Positions 20,927-32,547 of a stretch of 64,000 nt of DNA are shown piece by piece (position 1 is the stretch's first letter; each line of letters opens with the position of its first letter). Origin of the DNA: Acidimicrobiia bacterium (GTDB lineage Bacteria > Actinomycetota > Acidimicrobiia > Spongiisociales > UBA5794). The stretch is from the NCBI GenBank assembly GCA_003235475.1, contig QJWC01000087.1, positions 1-64,000 of the forward strand, written 5' to 3'. Position numbers and translations under genes: made by a program. The notes below the pieces were generated by a model. That model saw only the letters and a program-made list of their open reading frames with translations, had not been told where the DNA came from and ran no database searches.

Positions 20927-22526
20927 CGAGATCACCGCGACCAATCTCGGAATCATCGATCATGCCGCCGTCGCCCTTGGTCCGGGGTTGACCGTCATCA
21001 CGGGCGAGACGGGAACGGGCAAGACCCTCATGCTCGGAGCGCTGCGGCTCCTCAGGGGTGACAATGCCCCGAAGAGGTCGATCGGCCCCGGCGGCGAGTC
21101 AGCTGAGGTCTCAGCCCGCTTTGTCGGGGCTGACGGCGAGGAACTCGCTGTGCGACGGACGGTCGCGGCATCCCGGTCGAGGGCCTATCTGAACGGCTCC
21201 GCTGCCGCGGCCAGCGAGCTCACCGAGGTCGTCGGCAGCCGTGTCTCGATTGTCGGCCAACACGACCATCTCAGGCTCTCGACGGCTGCAGGTGTGAGGT
21301 CCCTCCTCGACCAGGCGCTCGATCGAACCGGTCAGAAGGCGCTCGACGCGTATGCCGAGGCGTGGGACGCGTACCAAAAGCTCATCACTGAGGCGAAGGC
21401 GCTCGGTGGCGACCCGCGGACGATCGAGCGCGAGCGGGACTCGCTCGAGCGTCAAGTCCACGAGATCGAATCCGCGGCCCTGCAGCCGGACGAGGATGAC
21501 GATCTGCGGGCGTCCCTCATGCGGATGCGGAATGCAGACGCGCTCGCCGAGGATCTCGACACCGCGCTACGCGCTGCTGGCGACGAGGGCGGGGGAGCGA
21601 TGCTCGCCGACGCCGTCGCTGCCCTCGCGAGAGCGTCACGGTTGGACGAGGGCCTGAGCGATCTCGCGGAATCGCTCACAGCCGTGGCAGACACGTTGAA
21701 CGAGGTCACGTCGGAGATTGCCCGAGTAGCCCTCGACCTCGATGCGGACCCGGAGAACCTCGCGGCCGCTGAGGCACGCATGGCCGAAATCGGGACGCTC
21801 AAGCGGAAGTACGGCGACACACTCGGTGAGATCGCGCGCTTCCACGACGATGCGGTCGATCGCATCGAGGTGCTGATCAACCTCGAGCAGCGTGCGGCTG
21901 TCATCGACGCAGAAGTCATCGCGGCGCGGGCCGTGCTCGAAGACGCGGCGCAAGCCTTGTCCGAAGCGCGCCGGTCGACGGGCGAGCGGATCTCGTCGGC
22001 TGCTGTCGCTCACCTCGAAGAGCTCGGCTTCACGAGCCCCGTGCTCGCATTCACGCTCCGCCCCGCGGATCCCGGTCCTCACGGCGCCGACGCAATCGAG
22101 TTGCTGTTTGCGTCGTCCAAGACGCTGAAGCCTGCGCCCGTCGGTGCTGGTGCGTCCGGGGGAGAGCTCAGCCGAATCGTGTTGGCGCTCGTGCTTGCCT
22201 CAGGGACCGCGGACGCCGAACTGGTCGCGTTCGATGAGATCGACGCCGGCGTAGGCGGTGAGACGGCGCTCTCGCTCGGCGCAAAGCTCAAGGCGCTCTC
22301 CCGGAACCAGCAGGTCGTGTGCATCACGCATCTCCCGCAAGTGGCCGCGTTCGCCGATACGCACGTCGTTGTGGAGCGGGTGTCCGATGTGGCGGCCGTC
22401 CGAAGCCTCGACGATGCCGATCGCGCCGTCGAATTGTCGCGGATGCTCGCCGGCCTCGGCGACTCGACCAAGGGCAGGGAGCATGCGGCCGAGCTGCTGA
22501 CCGTCGCCGCGACGATGTCTGAATGA
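20919..22526 (+). CDS. recN: DNA repair ATPase RecN
   Basis: MLDEITATNLGIIDHAAVALGPGLTVITGETGTGKT; LVAFDEIDAGVGGETA. Confidence 0.93.
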   Translation: MLDEITATNLGIIDHAAVALGPGLTVITGETGTGKTLMLGALRLLRGDNAPKRSIGPGGESAEVSARFVGADGEELAVRRTVAASRSRAYLNGSAAAASELTEVVGSRVSIVGQHDHLRLSTAAGVRSLLDQALDRTGQKALDAYAEAWDAYQKLITEAKALGGDPRTIERERDSLERQVHEIESAALQPDEDDDLRASLMRMRNADALAEDLDTALRAAGDEGGGAMLADAVAALARASRLDEGLSDLAESLTAVADTLNEVTSEIARVALDLDADPENLAAAEARMAEIGTLKRKYGDTLGEIARFHDDAVDRIEVLINLEQRAAVIDAEVIAARAVLEDAAQALSEARRSTGERISSAAVAHLEELGFTSPVLAFTLRPADPGPHGADAIELLFASSKTLKPAPVGAGASGGELSRIVLALVLASGTADAELVAFDEIDAGVGGETALSLGAKLKALSRNQQVVCITHLPQVAAFADTHVVVERVSDVAAVRSLDDADRAVELSRMLAGLGDSTKGREHAAELLTVAATMSE

Positions 22527-22535
22527 CGGGGTTGT

Positions 22536-24237
<1,702 letters not shown>

Positions 24238-24250
24238 CGTTCCAGGGCGT

Positions 24251-25135
24251 GTGACACTTCCCCCACACGGTTCCGACTTCCTCGCATCGGTTCAAGCCGA
24301 GCGGGGCCTTTCCCGGAACACCGCCACCGCCTACCGCATAGACCTCGAGCAATATCAGGCGACCGTCGCCGCGCTCGGCGGCGCGCCCGATGAGGGAGCG
24401 ATACGAAACCATCTCGAGGCCCTCAGGGACCTCGGCCTGGCTGATGCGTCGATCGCTCGCAAGTTCGCCTCCATCAGGGCGTACCACCGCTTCTTGATTG
24501 CAGAGGGCCTCTCGGGAGATGACCCGACGGCGTCCTTGGCACCGCCCATGCGACCTCGGTCACTCCCACGGGCGTTGACGGTCGACGAGGTCACAGCGAT
24601 CATCGACGCGATCGGGATCGATACACCGATCGGCCGCAGGGACCGAGCGATGATCGAGGTCTTGTACGGCACCGGTTGTCGTGTGTCCGAACTCATCGGC
24701 GTCGACCTCCACGACCTCGACCTCGAGACACGGACGATGCTCGTCACGGGTAAGGGCTCAAAGCAGCGAATCGTTCCGATCGGTCGATTCGCGATCGACG
24801 CCGTCACGGTGTGGCTCGACGATCGGCTCTCGCTGCGGGTTCCGGGCCGCGATCCCGGCGCGCTCTTCCTCTCGTCGCGGGGCAACCGGATGACCCGCCA
24901 AGCGGTGTGGCGGGTGGTGAAGGCATCGGCTGGCCAGGCCAACATCGACCCTGGCCGCGTCTCGCCGCACGTGTTCCGGCACTCCGCCGCGACGCACATG
25001 GTCGAAGGTGGCGCTGACCTGCGGACGGTCCAGGAGCTGCTCGGCCACGCCAGTCTCAGCACAACGCAGATCTACACGAAGGTGACGGCTGAGCATCTTC
25101 GGGAGGTGCTCGTCACCAGCCATCCGAGGGCGTAA
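24251..25135 (+). CDS. xerD: Tyrosine recombinase XerC/XerD
   Basis: LYGTGCRVSELIGVDLHDLD, PHVFRHSAATHMVEGGADLRTVQELLGHASLSTTQIYTKV. Confidence 0.9.
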   Translation: MTLPPHGSDFLASVQAERGLSRNTATAYRIDLEQYQATVAALGGAPDEGAIRNHLEALRDLGLADASIARKFASIRAYHRFLIAEGLSGDDPTASLAPPMRPRSLPRALTVDEVTAIIDAIGIDTPIGRRDRAMIEVLYGTGCRVSELIGVDLHDLDLETRTMLVTGKGSKQRIVPIGRFAIDAVTVWLDDRLSLRVPGRDPGALFLSSRGNRMTRQAVWRVVKASAGQANIDPGRVSPHVFRHSAATHMVEGGADLRTVQELLGHASLSTTQIYTKVTAEHLREVLVTSHPRA

Positions 25136-25182
25136 CTCCGCCATGAGGGCAGACTTCGACACGCTGATCATTAGTCTCGTGG

Positions 25183-25196
25183 GGGTGCCGGCACCC
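25183..25196. repeat. Perfect 14-nt palindrome GGGTGCCGGCACCC
   Basis: Read directly; located between xerD and DksA-like gene. Confidence 0.8.
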
Positions 25197-25221
25197 GCAC
25201 CGCCGCCACGCTGGAGGAACC

Positions 25222-25572
25222 ATGACCACGGTTGACCGCGCCAAAGCGGAGGCAACGCTTCACGCCGAACGAGCGCGCCTCGTGCACCAGCTGGGAGAGC
25301 TCGGTGCCGACGAGTCTGGCGAACTCACCGGTGAGGTCGACTTCGGAGACGCCTTCGCCGATGCCGGTTCTGCGACCGCCGAACGCACGGAAACGCTCGG
25401 CATCGTCGACGCGCTCAAGCGTCAGGTCGACGACATCGACGCAGCACTCGCAAGGATCGAGGACGGCACCTATGGCGTCTGCTCCATGTGTGGCGACGAC
25501 ATCGGCGCGGCACGGCTCGAGTTCAGGCCGATGTCCCTTCTCTGCGTCGATTGCAAGCGACCGATGCCGTAG
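25222..25572 (+). CDS. DksA/TraR family zinc-finger protein
   Basis: ALARIEDGTYGVCSMCGDDIGAARLEFRPMSLLCVDCKR. Confidence 0.85.
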   Translation: MTTVDRAKAEATLHAERARLVHQLGELGADESGELTGEVDFGDAFADAGSATAERTETLGIVDALKRQVDDIDAALARIEDGTYGVCSMCGDDIGAARLEFRPMSLLCVDCKRPMP

Positions 25573-25589
25573 AAGGCCATCTCCGGGTC

Positions 25590-26042
25590 ATGCTGTCCCA
25601 CCTCATCCGTCGGTTCTTCGGCCACATCACGGCCAGAGCCCTCTCACCGAGCGAACAACATGACATCTCCGAGTGGCTGACCGCCCCGCTGCGAGAGCTG
25701 TTCTACGCACAGCCCGTCGGTGACCAGCGTCACGCCTACAGCGTTGCGGCACGAGTTCCGCCCCACCTTCGGGAGGCCGCCCTCCTCCATGATGTCGGCA
25801 AGAGCATGTGCGGAATCGGCGCCGTCCAGCGTTCCCTTGCGACGGTCTGGGCATGGCTCGGGCTTCCGGTGTGGGGAGCCTGGGAGTGCTACCTCACCCA
25901 TGGACATCGCGGAGCGGCCCTGATCGAGATTGCGGGGGGCTCAGAGCTCAGCGTGGCATTCGCTCGCCACCATCCCGGCCCCACACCAGAGGGATTCGAC
26001 GGCGAGGCCTGGTTTGCCCTCTCGACTGCCGACGACGCATGA
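25590..26042 (+). CDS. HD-domain protein
   Basis: HAYSVAARVPPHLREAALLHDVGKSMCGIG ... ARHHPG. Confidence 0.7.
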   Translation: MLSHLIRRFFGHITARALSPSEQHDISEWLTAPLRELFYAQPVGDQRHAYSVAARVPPHLREAALLHDVGKSMCGIGAVQRSLATVWAWLGLPVWGAWECYLTHGHRGAALIEIAGGSELSVAFARHHPGPTPEGFDGEAWFALSTADDA

Positions 26043-26104
26043 CGCCGATCATGTGCGCTGCAAAGCCTCCTGTCCGTGCCGGGGTCCAATAGCATGACGA
26101 CCTC

Positions 26105-26881
26105 ATGACATTCGAAGTCCGCACGAAGGTGTTCGAGGGGCCCCTCGACCTCCTGCTCCAGCTCATCACGAGCCACCAACTCGCGATCACGGAGCTGTCG
26201 TTGCTCGGGATCGTGAACGAGTACCTCGCGTTCCTCGACGATGTCAAGGAGCTCGACCTCGAGGTCACGAGCGAGTTCCTCCTCATCGCGGCGACGCTGA
26301 TCCAACTCAAGGCTCGGCATCTCCTTCCAGACGACGAACCGATGGATCTCGACGAGGAGCTTGCGCTTGCCGAAGAGCGGGACCGCCTTCTTTCGCGGCT
26401 CCTCGCGTGCCTCACCTTCAAGGATGTCGCTGCGGTCCTGGAACACCGGATGGACGCAGCTGCAAGGCGATACGGGCGCACGGCTGGCATACCGGTCGAG
26501 GTCACGCCCCAGGCGCCAGAGGTCGTGCTTCCCGTGGATGGCGTGGGCCTCGCGCGCGTCGCCGAGCTCGCATTCTCCACGCCCATCACCGAGCCGGACC
26601 TCGATCACCTCGACCTCAATCTCCCGTCGATACAGGACGCCATCGTGGACCTCCAGGGACGGATGGCCGAATCGATCGTCGCCGACTTCGACGATCTCGT
26701 ATCCGGCTTCGATCGCGAAGCAGAGGTCGTTGCGTACTTTCTCGCGCTCCTCGAACTCGCGAGATGGGGGATCGTCCGTGTCTCGCAAGAGACGATGTTC
26801 GAGGGGATTCGGGTCGCCTACGACCGCGCCGCCGCGGAGGCGAACTTCGAAGACTTCGTGGCAGGCGGGGACGCCGCATGA
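26105..26881 (+). CDS. scpA: Segregation and condensation protein ScpA
   Basis: FEVRTKVFEGPLDLLLQLI; followed by scpB. Confidence 0.93.
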   Translation: MTFEVRTKVFEGPLDLLLQLITSHQLAITELSLLGIVNEYLAFLDDVKELDLEVTSEFLLIAATLIQLKARHLLPDDEPMDLDEELALAEERDRLLSRLLACLTFKDVAAVLEHRMDAAARRYGRTAGIPVEVTPQAPEVVLPVDGVGLARVAELAFSTPITEPDLDHLDLNLPSIQDAIVDLQGRMAESIVADFDDLVSGFDREAEVVAYFLALLELARWGIVRVSQETMFEGIRVAYDRAAAEANFEDFVAGGDAA

Positions 26882-27456
26882 ACGAACTCGAACGAACCAT
26901 CGAGGCCATCTTGTTCGTGTCGGACCGACCGGTCACGACCGCCGAACTCGCCGAGGTCACCGAAACGTCCCTCGCAGGCGTCGAGGAAGCACTCGAGGCC
27001 ATCCGCGTCGAGCTCGACGATGGGCACGGGATCCAGCTCGACGCGGTCGCCGGCGGTTGGCGCCTCTACACGAAACCCGAAATGATGGACTATCTCGAGC
27101 GGTTCGCTTCGACCGATCGATCCCGTCAACTCTCGAAGGCGGCAGTGGAGACGCTCGCCGTCGTGGCATACAAACAGCCCGTCTCGAGGGGGCAGGTCAC
27201 CGAGATCAGGGGCGTGGATTCTGAGCAGGCGCTCAAGACCCTCGAGCGCCGCGGAATGGTTGCAGAGGTCGGACGCGCCCCGGGCCCCGGGCAGGCGGTG
27301 CTCTACGGGACGACCGAGCTCTTCCTCGAAAAGGTCGGCGTCGATTCCCTCGCGGACCTTCCTCCGCTTGCTGATCATGTGCCACCGGCCCAGATCATGG
27401 ATACGCTCGAGATGCCGTTGCGTTCGGAGGCATCATCGAACGACTCAATCGACTGA
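26878..27456 (+). CDS. scpB: Segregation and condensation protein ScpB
   Basis: ATGA overlap; TIEAILFVSDRPVTTAELAEV, QLSKAAVETLAVVAYKQPVSRGQVTEIRGVDSEQAL. Confidence 0.93.
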   Translation: MNELERTIEAILFVSDRPVTTAELAEVTETSLAGVEEALEAIRVELDDGHGIQLDAVAGGWRLYTKPEMMDYLERFASTDRSRQLSKAAVETLAVVAYKQPVSRGQVTEIRGVDSEQALKTLERRGMVAEVGRAPGPGQAVLYGTTELFLEKVGVDSLADLPPLADHVPPAQIMDTLEMPLRSEASSNDSID

Positions 27457-28157
27457 TCGCCCAGACCGGGTACGCGTCGCGCCGGAAGGCGGATGTCCTG
27501 ATCGGCCAGGGACGCGTCACCGTTGACGGGGATCCTGCGTCGATAGGCCAGAGGATCGACCTTTCGGCCGTCGTTGCTGTCGACGGCGTGCGCCTGCCGA
27601 TCGATCCCGACCTCGTCTCGTATCTGGTCTACAAGCCCGTCGGGGTCGTCACCACCATGGACGACCCCCAGGGGAGGCCCACGGTCGTCGATCTCGTTCC
27701 GCCGGAACCGGTGACGAAACCTGTCGGGAGGCTCGACATCCACTCCGAGGGGCTCCTGATCATGACGAACGATGGGTACCTTGCCGACGTGTGCCTCCAT
27801 CCGCGTTATCAGGTTCCGAAGACGTACCACGTCCTCAGCACGCAGCGTGTGACCGATGCGCATGTTCGGTCGCTGAGCGAGGGCATCGACCTCGACGATG
27901 GCCTCGCGCGCGCCGAATCGGCGAGGGTGCTCGACCGAAGCGGTGACCGCACCATCGTGGAACTCGTCCTCACAGAAGGCCGAAAACGCGAGGTTCGGCG
28001 GATGTTCGAAGCGATCGGAGTCGATGTGTCGCGCCTCGTCAGGACATCGATCGGCCCGGTCTCGGACAGGACGCTGCAGCCGGGCGGGTTCCGACCGCTG
28101 ACCTTCGACGAGACACGGGGACTGCTCGCATACGCAAGGGACGCCGACCGTGGCTGA
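27435..28157 (+). CDS. rluB: rRNA pseudouridine synthase (RluB family), non-canonical start (ATC 27435 or CTG 27453)
   Basis: S4 domain ERLNRLIAQTGYASRRKADVLIGQGRVTVDG precedes first GTG (27588); GRLDIHSEGLLIMTNDG catalytic motif. Confidence 0.82.
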   Translation: MERLNRLIAQTGYASRRKADVLIGQGRVTVDGDPASIGQRIDLSAVVAVDGVRLPIDPDLVSYLVYKPVGVVTTMDDPQGRPTVVDLVPPEPVTKPVGRLDIHSEGLLIMTNDGYLADVCLHPRYQVPKTYHVLSTQRVTDAHVRSLSEGIDLDDGLARAESARVLDRSGDRTIVELVLTEGRKREVRRMFEAIGVDVSRLVRTSIGPVSDRTLQPGGFRPLTFDETRGLLAYARDADRG

Positions 28158-29421
28158 CGCGACGCTCTCGGGCCCTGGAGGCGCCTTCGATGCAGATGTG
28201 TTCGTCGGGGGCGACAAGTCGCTTTCACACCGAGCCCTCCTCTTTGCCGCTATCGCAGAGGGCGACAGCCTCATCGAGGGCCGCGGGGCGGGTGAGGACA
28301 TCCGGTCGACGGAGCGTGCGCTGCGATCGCTCGGCGTGCTCATCCACAACGACCGCGTGCGGTCACCCGGTATCCGCGGTTGGGCAACTCCCGGCGGCCC
28401 TATCGACTGCGGCAACTCCGGGACCACGATGCGGCTCCTCGCTGGCGTTCTGTCGACGTCCTCCATCGAGGCGGAGCTCATCGGCGACGAGTCGCTCTCA
28501 GCGCGGCCGATGTCCCGCCTCGTAGGGCCTCTGGCGGCGATTGGGGGAGTCATCGAAACGACCATGGGCACCCCGCCCCTGAGGGTCGGTGGCTCGGGGC
28601 AGGCCACGGCGTCTGAGGTCCAGATCGATATCGCCTCCGCACAGGTACGGACCGCCGTGGAGCTTGCAGCGCTCGCGGTGAACGGCGAGACCACCATCGA
28701 TTCCCCTGGTGGTTTCCGGGACCACACGGAGCGGTGGCTCTCTGCGATTGGACGCGGCCGATGGGTGACGGACACGAAGTTCGCGGTCACCGGTGGCCCG
28801 ATACCGCCAGCGCGGTACGAGATACCCGGTGATCCGTCGTCCGCGGCGTTCCTCTGGGCGTGCGCCGCGATTCACGAAGGTTCCCGAGTCACGACCCGCC
28901 AGGTCTCGCTGAACCCCGGAAGGCTCGGCTTCCTGCAGATCCTCGAATCGATGGGCGCTTCGGTGGAAGCCGTGGTGACCGGGGCAACCGGAGGGGATCC
29001 TGTGGGCGACGTGACGGTTGCCGCCCGCCCCCTTCACGCCATCGACATCGGGGGAAGCCTCGTCGCATCAGCGCTCGACGAGCTACCGCTCGTCGCCATC
29101 CTCGGCGCATTCGCCGAAGGGGTGACCACCGTGTCGGACGCGGGTGAACTCAGGGTCAAGGAAAGCGACCGCATCGCGTCGGTTGCCGCGATGCTCAGGG
29201 CACTCGGGGGAGGGATCGAGACGGCCGACGACGGGTTCTCGGTGGTCGGCACGGGGTTTCTCGAAGGCGGCACGGTGGACAGCGCCGGTGACCATCGAAT
29301 CGCCATGTCGGCCGCGATTGCCGCGACACGGGCTGACGACCCCGTCACGATCCGGCGGGCAGAAGCCGCGGCGGTATCGTGGCCCGACTTCTTCTCGGTG
29401 CTGGAGGGTTTGTGGTCATAG
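28150..29421 (+). CDS. aroA: 3-phosphoshikimate 1-carboxyvinyltransferase
   Basis: DKSLSHRALLFAAIAEG, DCGNSGTTMRLLAG, LRVKESDRI. Confidence 0.95.
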   Translation: MADATLSGPGGAFDADVFVGGDKSLSHRALLFAAIAEGDSLIEGRGAGEDIRSTERALRSLGVLIHNDRVRSPGIRGWATPGGPIDCGNSGTTMRLLAGVLSTSSIEAELIGDESLSARPMSRLVGPLAAIGGVIETTMGTPPLRVGGSGQATASEVQIDIASAQVRTAVELAALAVNGETTIDSPGGFRDHTERWLSAIGRGRWVTDTKFAVTGGPIPPARYEIPGDPSSAAFLWACAAIHEGSRVTTRQVSLNPGRLGFLQILESMGASVEAVVTGATGGDPVGDVTVAARPLHAIDIGGSLVASALDELPLVAILGAFAEGVTTVSDAGELRVKESDRIASVAAMLRALGGGIETADDGFSVVGTGFLEGGTVDSAGDHRIAMSAAIAATRADDPVTIRRAEAAAVSWPDFFSVLEGLWS

Positions 29422-30095
29422 CCATCGACGGACCAGGGGGCGTCGGCAAGAGCACGGTCGCCAGGCGCGTGGCGGCCGATCTCGGCCTTGCGTACCTCGA
29501 TACCGGCTCGACCTACCGCGCAGCGACGCTGATCGTGCTCCGCGAAGGCATCGATCCGAGCGACCAAGACGGCATCCTCACGGCACTTGACACCCATCGC
29601 ATCGACTACGGGGAGTCGGGCGTCACGATCGACGGCGAACGGGTGGCAGACCAGGTGCGTACCGAACGGGTCACGGCGAACACGAGCGCGGTGTCCGCAC
29701 ATCCTCTGGTGCGTGACCGCATCGTCGCCATCCAGCGGAGGTGGGTCGATTCCCGCAACGGTCGAGCCGTGGTGGAGGGTCGCGACATCGGAACGGTCGT
29801 GTTCCCTGATGCGCCGGTGAAGGTCTTCCTCACCGCTCGCCCCGAGGTTCGAGCCAGTCGCCGGGCGCGGGACGCCGAGACCGGTACCGCCACGGTCGAC
29901 GAGATCCTGGCGGCGCTCGAGGCGCGTGACAGCGCAGACGCCTCCCGTTCGACGTCGCCGATGCGGCCAGCAGACGACGCCGAGATCATCGACACGAGCG
30001 ACATCGACATCGAGGGAGTGGTTGGTGCGGTACTGGGGCTGGTGGCCGCTTTCGAGGCGTCAGAGCCCGAGGAGATCGAGGGCCTCGGTCGCTGA
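29412..30095 (+). CDS. cmk: Cytidylate kinase
   Basis: VVIAIDGPGGVGKSTVARRVAADLGLAYLDTGSTYRA; GRDIGTVVFPDA. Confidence 0.95.
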   Translation: MVIAIDGPGGVGKSTVARRVAADLGLAYLDTGSTYRAATLIVLREGIDPSDQDGILTALDTHRIDYGESGVTIDGERVADQVRTERVTANTSAVSAHPLVRDRIVAIQRRWVDSRNGRAVVEGRDIGTVVFPDAPVKVFLTARPEVRASRRARDAETGTATVDEILAALEARDSADASRSTSPMRPADDAEIIDTSDIDIEGVVGAVLGLVAAFEASEPEEIEGLGR

Positions 30096-31106
30096 GAACT
30101 CGCGGTCGAGATCGATGGGCCCCTGATCCGTCCCGTGGGGAGCCCCGTACCCACCTTCGACGAGCAGTTGCAGTGTCTCCATGAGACTTCTGAGCTGTGG
30201 CGGGAGCGGGAAGTACTCGTCCTCTTCTGTGAGGAACAGCCGCTCGACGCCTTCCGAAGGGTCGATGGCTGCGATCACATCCTGCACCCGTTTGTCCGGC
30301 GCGGAAGCCCCGGCCGTCACCCCTACGACGTCGGCGCCTTCGAGCCATGCGTCGTCCACGTCGCCGGGCCCGTCGACCCGGTAGCTGGGGACGCCAGCTT
30401 TGCGGCCGACCCGGACGAGCGCCTGGGTGTTCGAGCTGTTCTCGGAGCCCACCACGAGGAGCACGTCTGCCCGGTCCGCGAGGGCCTGCACCGCCGACTG
30501 GCGGTTGGTCGTCGCGTAGCAGAGGTCGCTCTTGCGCGCGGTCCACAGGTCGGGGTAGAGGCTCCGCGCCTCGTCGAGGACGCCCTCCCACTCGTAGAGG
30601 CCAAGGGTCGTCTGGGCGAGGAGGGCCACGTTGGTGCGGTCCTTCGACGCGAACGCCTCCATGCCGATGCGCGGATCAACCAGCTCGGTCGCCTGCGGTG
30701 CCTCGGCGAGGGCGCCGATTGCCTCGTCGTGGCCTTCATGGCCCACGTAGAGGATGTCGTACCCCTTCGATGCCATGCGCCGCACCTCGTGGTGCACCTT
30801 GGTCACGAGCGGGCACACCGCATCGACCATCACCGCGGCACGTTCGTTCGCACCAGCCACGACATCGGGGGACGATCCGTGCGCAGACAGCATGATCGGA
30901 GCGCCTTCCGGTACCTCGCTGATGTCGTCGACGAATACGACGCCCGCGGCCTCGAAGGCCTGGACGACGGCCGCGTTGTGGACGATCTCGTGATAGCAGT
31001 AGACGGGGGGATCAAAGACCTTCACCATCCAGGTGAGGGCTTTGATCGCCATTTCAACGCCAGCACAGAAGCCCCTGGGCTCGGCCAACAACACTTTCGA
31101 CGGCAT
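30060..31106 (-). CDS. ispH: 4-hydroxy-3-methylbut-2-enyl diphosphate reductase
   Basis: MPSKVLLAEPRGFCAGVEMAI ... YCYHEIVHN ... GSENSSNTQAL. Confidence 0.96.
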   Translation of the reverse strand: MPSKVLLAEPRGFCAGVEMAIKALTWMVKVFDPPVYCYHEIVHNAAVVQAFEAAGVVFVDDISEVPEGAPIMLSAHGSSPDVVAGANERAAVMVDAVCPLVTKVHHEVRRMASKGYDILYVGHEGHDEAIGALAEAPQATELVDPRIGMEAFASKDRTNVALLAQTTLGLYEWEGVLDEARSLYPDLWTARKSDLCYATTNRQSAVQALADRADVLLVVGSENSSNTQALVRVGRKAGVPSYRVDGPGDVDDAWLEGADVVGVTAGASAPDKRVQDVIAAIDPSEGVERLFLTEEDEYFPLPPQLRSLMETLQLLVEGGYGAPHGTDQGPIDLDREFSATEALDLLGL

Positions 31107-31167
31107 GGCGGGGAGGTTAGGTTCGGTCTTCGGGGTGAAGGGCAGCCACCGGTAGGCTTCCACCGTC

Positions 31168-32547
31168 ATGTCCCTTCCCATCGTCCTCGAAGTGATCGCG
31201 GGTTCACCCGCGGAAAGCGCTGGCATCACCGTTGGTGATGCGCTCGTGTCGATCAACGACGTCATCCCGAACGACGTGATCGAGTACCAGCAGCTCGTCG
31301 ACGATGCGGATCCCGTGTTCTTGCTCGAGCGGAACGGGCTTCAGAGGGAGTTCACGGTCGCAAAGGACGTCGGAGAGCCGATCGGACTGCGGTTGAACGC
31401 CTCGATCTTCGACCGGGTCCAGACGTGCGACAACCACTGCGGGTTCTGCTTCATCTATCAGCTCCCGCCGGGGATGAGGAAGTCCCTCTATCTCAAGGAC
31501 GACGACTATCGGCTGTCGTTCCTCTACGGGAACTTCACGACGCTCACGAGGTTCACCGAACTCGACCTGTCGAGGGTCGTCGAGGAGAAGCTCGGCCCCC
31601 TCTACGTCTCGATCCACGCCACGGACCCCGACGTGAGAAGTGCCATGCTGCGCAATCCACGGGGAGCCACCAGCCTGCGGTGGCTGTCTGCCCTCCTCGA
31701 TGCGGGCGTGGTCGTGCACGGCCAGGTGGTGTTGTGCCCCGGTATCAACAACGACGCCGTGCTCGAACGAACCCTTGCGGAGACGATCATCCGGTTCCCG
31801 AAGCTGGCGACGCTTGGCATCGTGCCTCTCGGCCTCTCCAAGTACAACCGCGAAGCTGATTTGCAGGTGCACACACCCGAGGAGGCCGCGGCGGACCTCG
31901 AGATCATCCACTTCTGGCAGGAGCGGGCGCTCGACGCGGTCGGTCGACGGATTTTCCAGGCGTCCGACGAGCTGTACCTCACCGCCGGTCTGGATGTGCC
32001 CGCCTCGGAGCACTACGAGGCGTTCGCCCAGCACGAGAACGGCATCGGCATGGTCCGCGCCTTCTACGACGAGCTCGACCGACTCGAACACGGCCACGCG
32101 AGCACGGATCCGATCGTGACCGGGGAGTGGCGATCGGTTCCCGCGGCGCCTTCCGAGGGCTATCGGGCGCCACGGCATCACGCGGATGACCCTGACCCTG
32201 CAGACGGGCCGATCGTGATCGTGACAGGCACCTACGGGCGCAAGGTCATAGGAGCGGTGCTCGAGCGGATCGAACGGCTCACGGCACGTGACATCCGCAT
32301 CCTCGAGGTCGAGAATGGCTTTTTCGGCGGCAACACCGCCGTGGCCGGCCTGATGGCTGGCATCGACGTACGCGCGGTGCTCGAGGCTGACAGCCAGCCA
32401 GCCGGTGCCTATGTGCTGCCCGACGTGGCGCTCTCCGGCGACACCTTCATCGACGACATGCCGCTCGCCGATGTCCTTCAGAGTGCGAAGGCACCCGTCG
32501 TGGTCGCGCCAGCGACGGTGTCCGGACTGCTTGGAGCGGCCCGATGA
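31168..32547 (+). CDS. DUF512 family PDZ/radical SAM-like FeS protein
   Basis: N-terminal PDZ GSPAESAGITVGDALVSIND, CDNHCGFCFIYQLP cluster motif; precedes der. Confidence 0.88.
   Translation: MSLPIVLEVIAGSPAESAGITVGDALVSINDVIPNDVIEYQQLVDDADPVFLLERNGLQREFTVAKDVGEPIGLRLNASIFDRVQTCDNHCGFCFIYQLPPGMRKSLYLKDDDYRLSFLYGNFTTLTRFTELDLSRVVEEKLGPLYVSIHATDPDVRSAMLRNPRGATSLRWLSALLDAGVVVHGQVVLCPGINNDAVLERTLAETIIRFPKLATLGIVPLGLSKYNREADLQVHTPEEAAADLEIIHFWQERALDAVGRRIFQASDELYLTAGLDVPASEHYEAFAQHENGIGMVRAFYDELDRLEHGHASTDPIVTGEWRSVPAAPSEGYRAPRHHADDPDPADGPIVIVTGTYGRKVIGAVLERIERLTARDIRILEVENGFFGGNTAVAGLMAGIDVRAVLEADSQPAGAYVLPDVALSGDTFIDDMPLADVLQSAKAPVVVAPATVSGLLGAAR

Noticed and set aside
24251-25135. XerD-like recombinase as integrase of a mobile element
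   Set aside because: Position between pyrG and scpAB matches chromosomal xerD synteny and no element boundaries are visible
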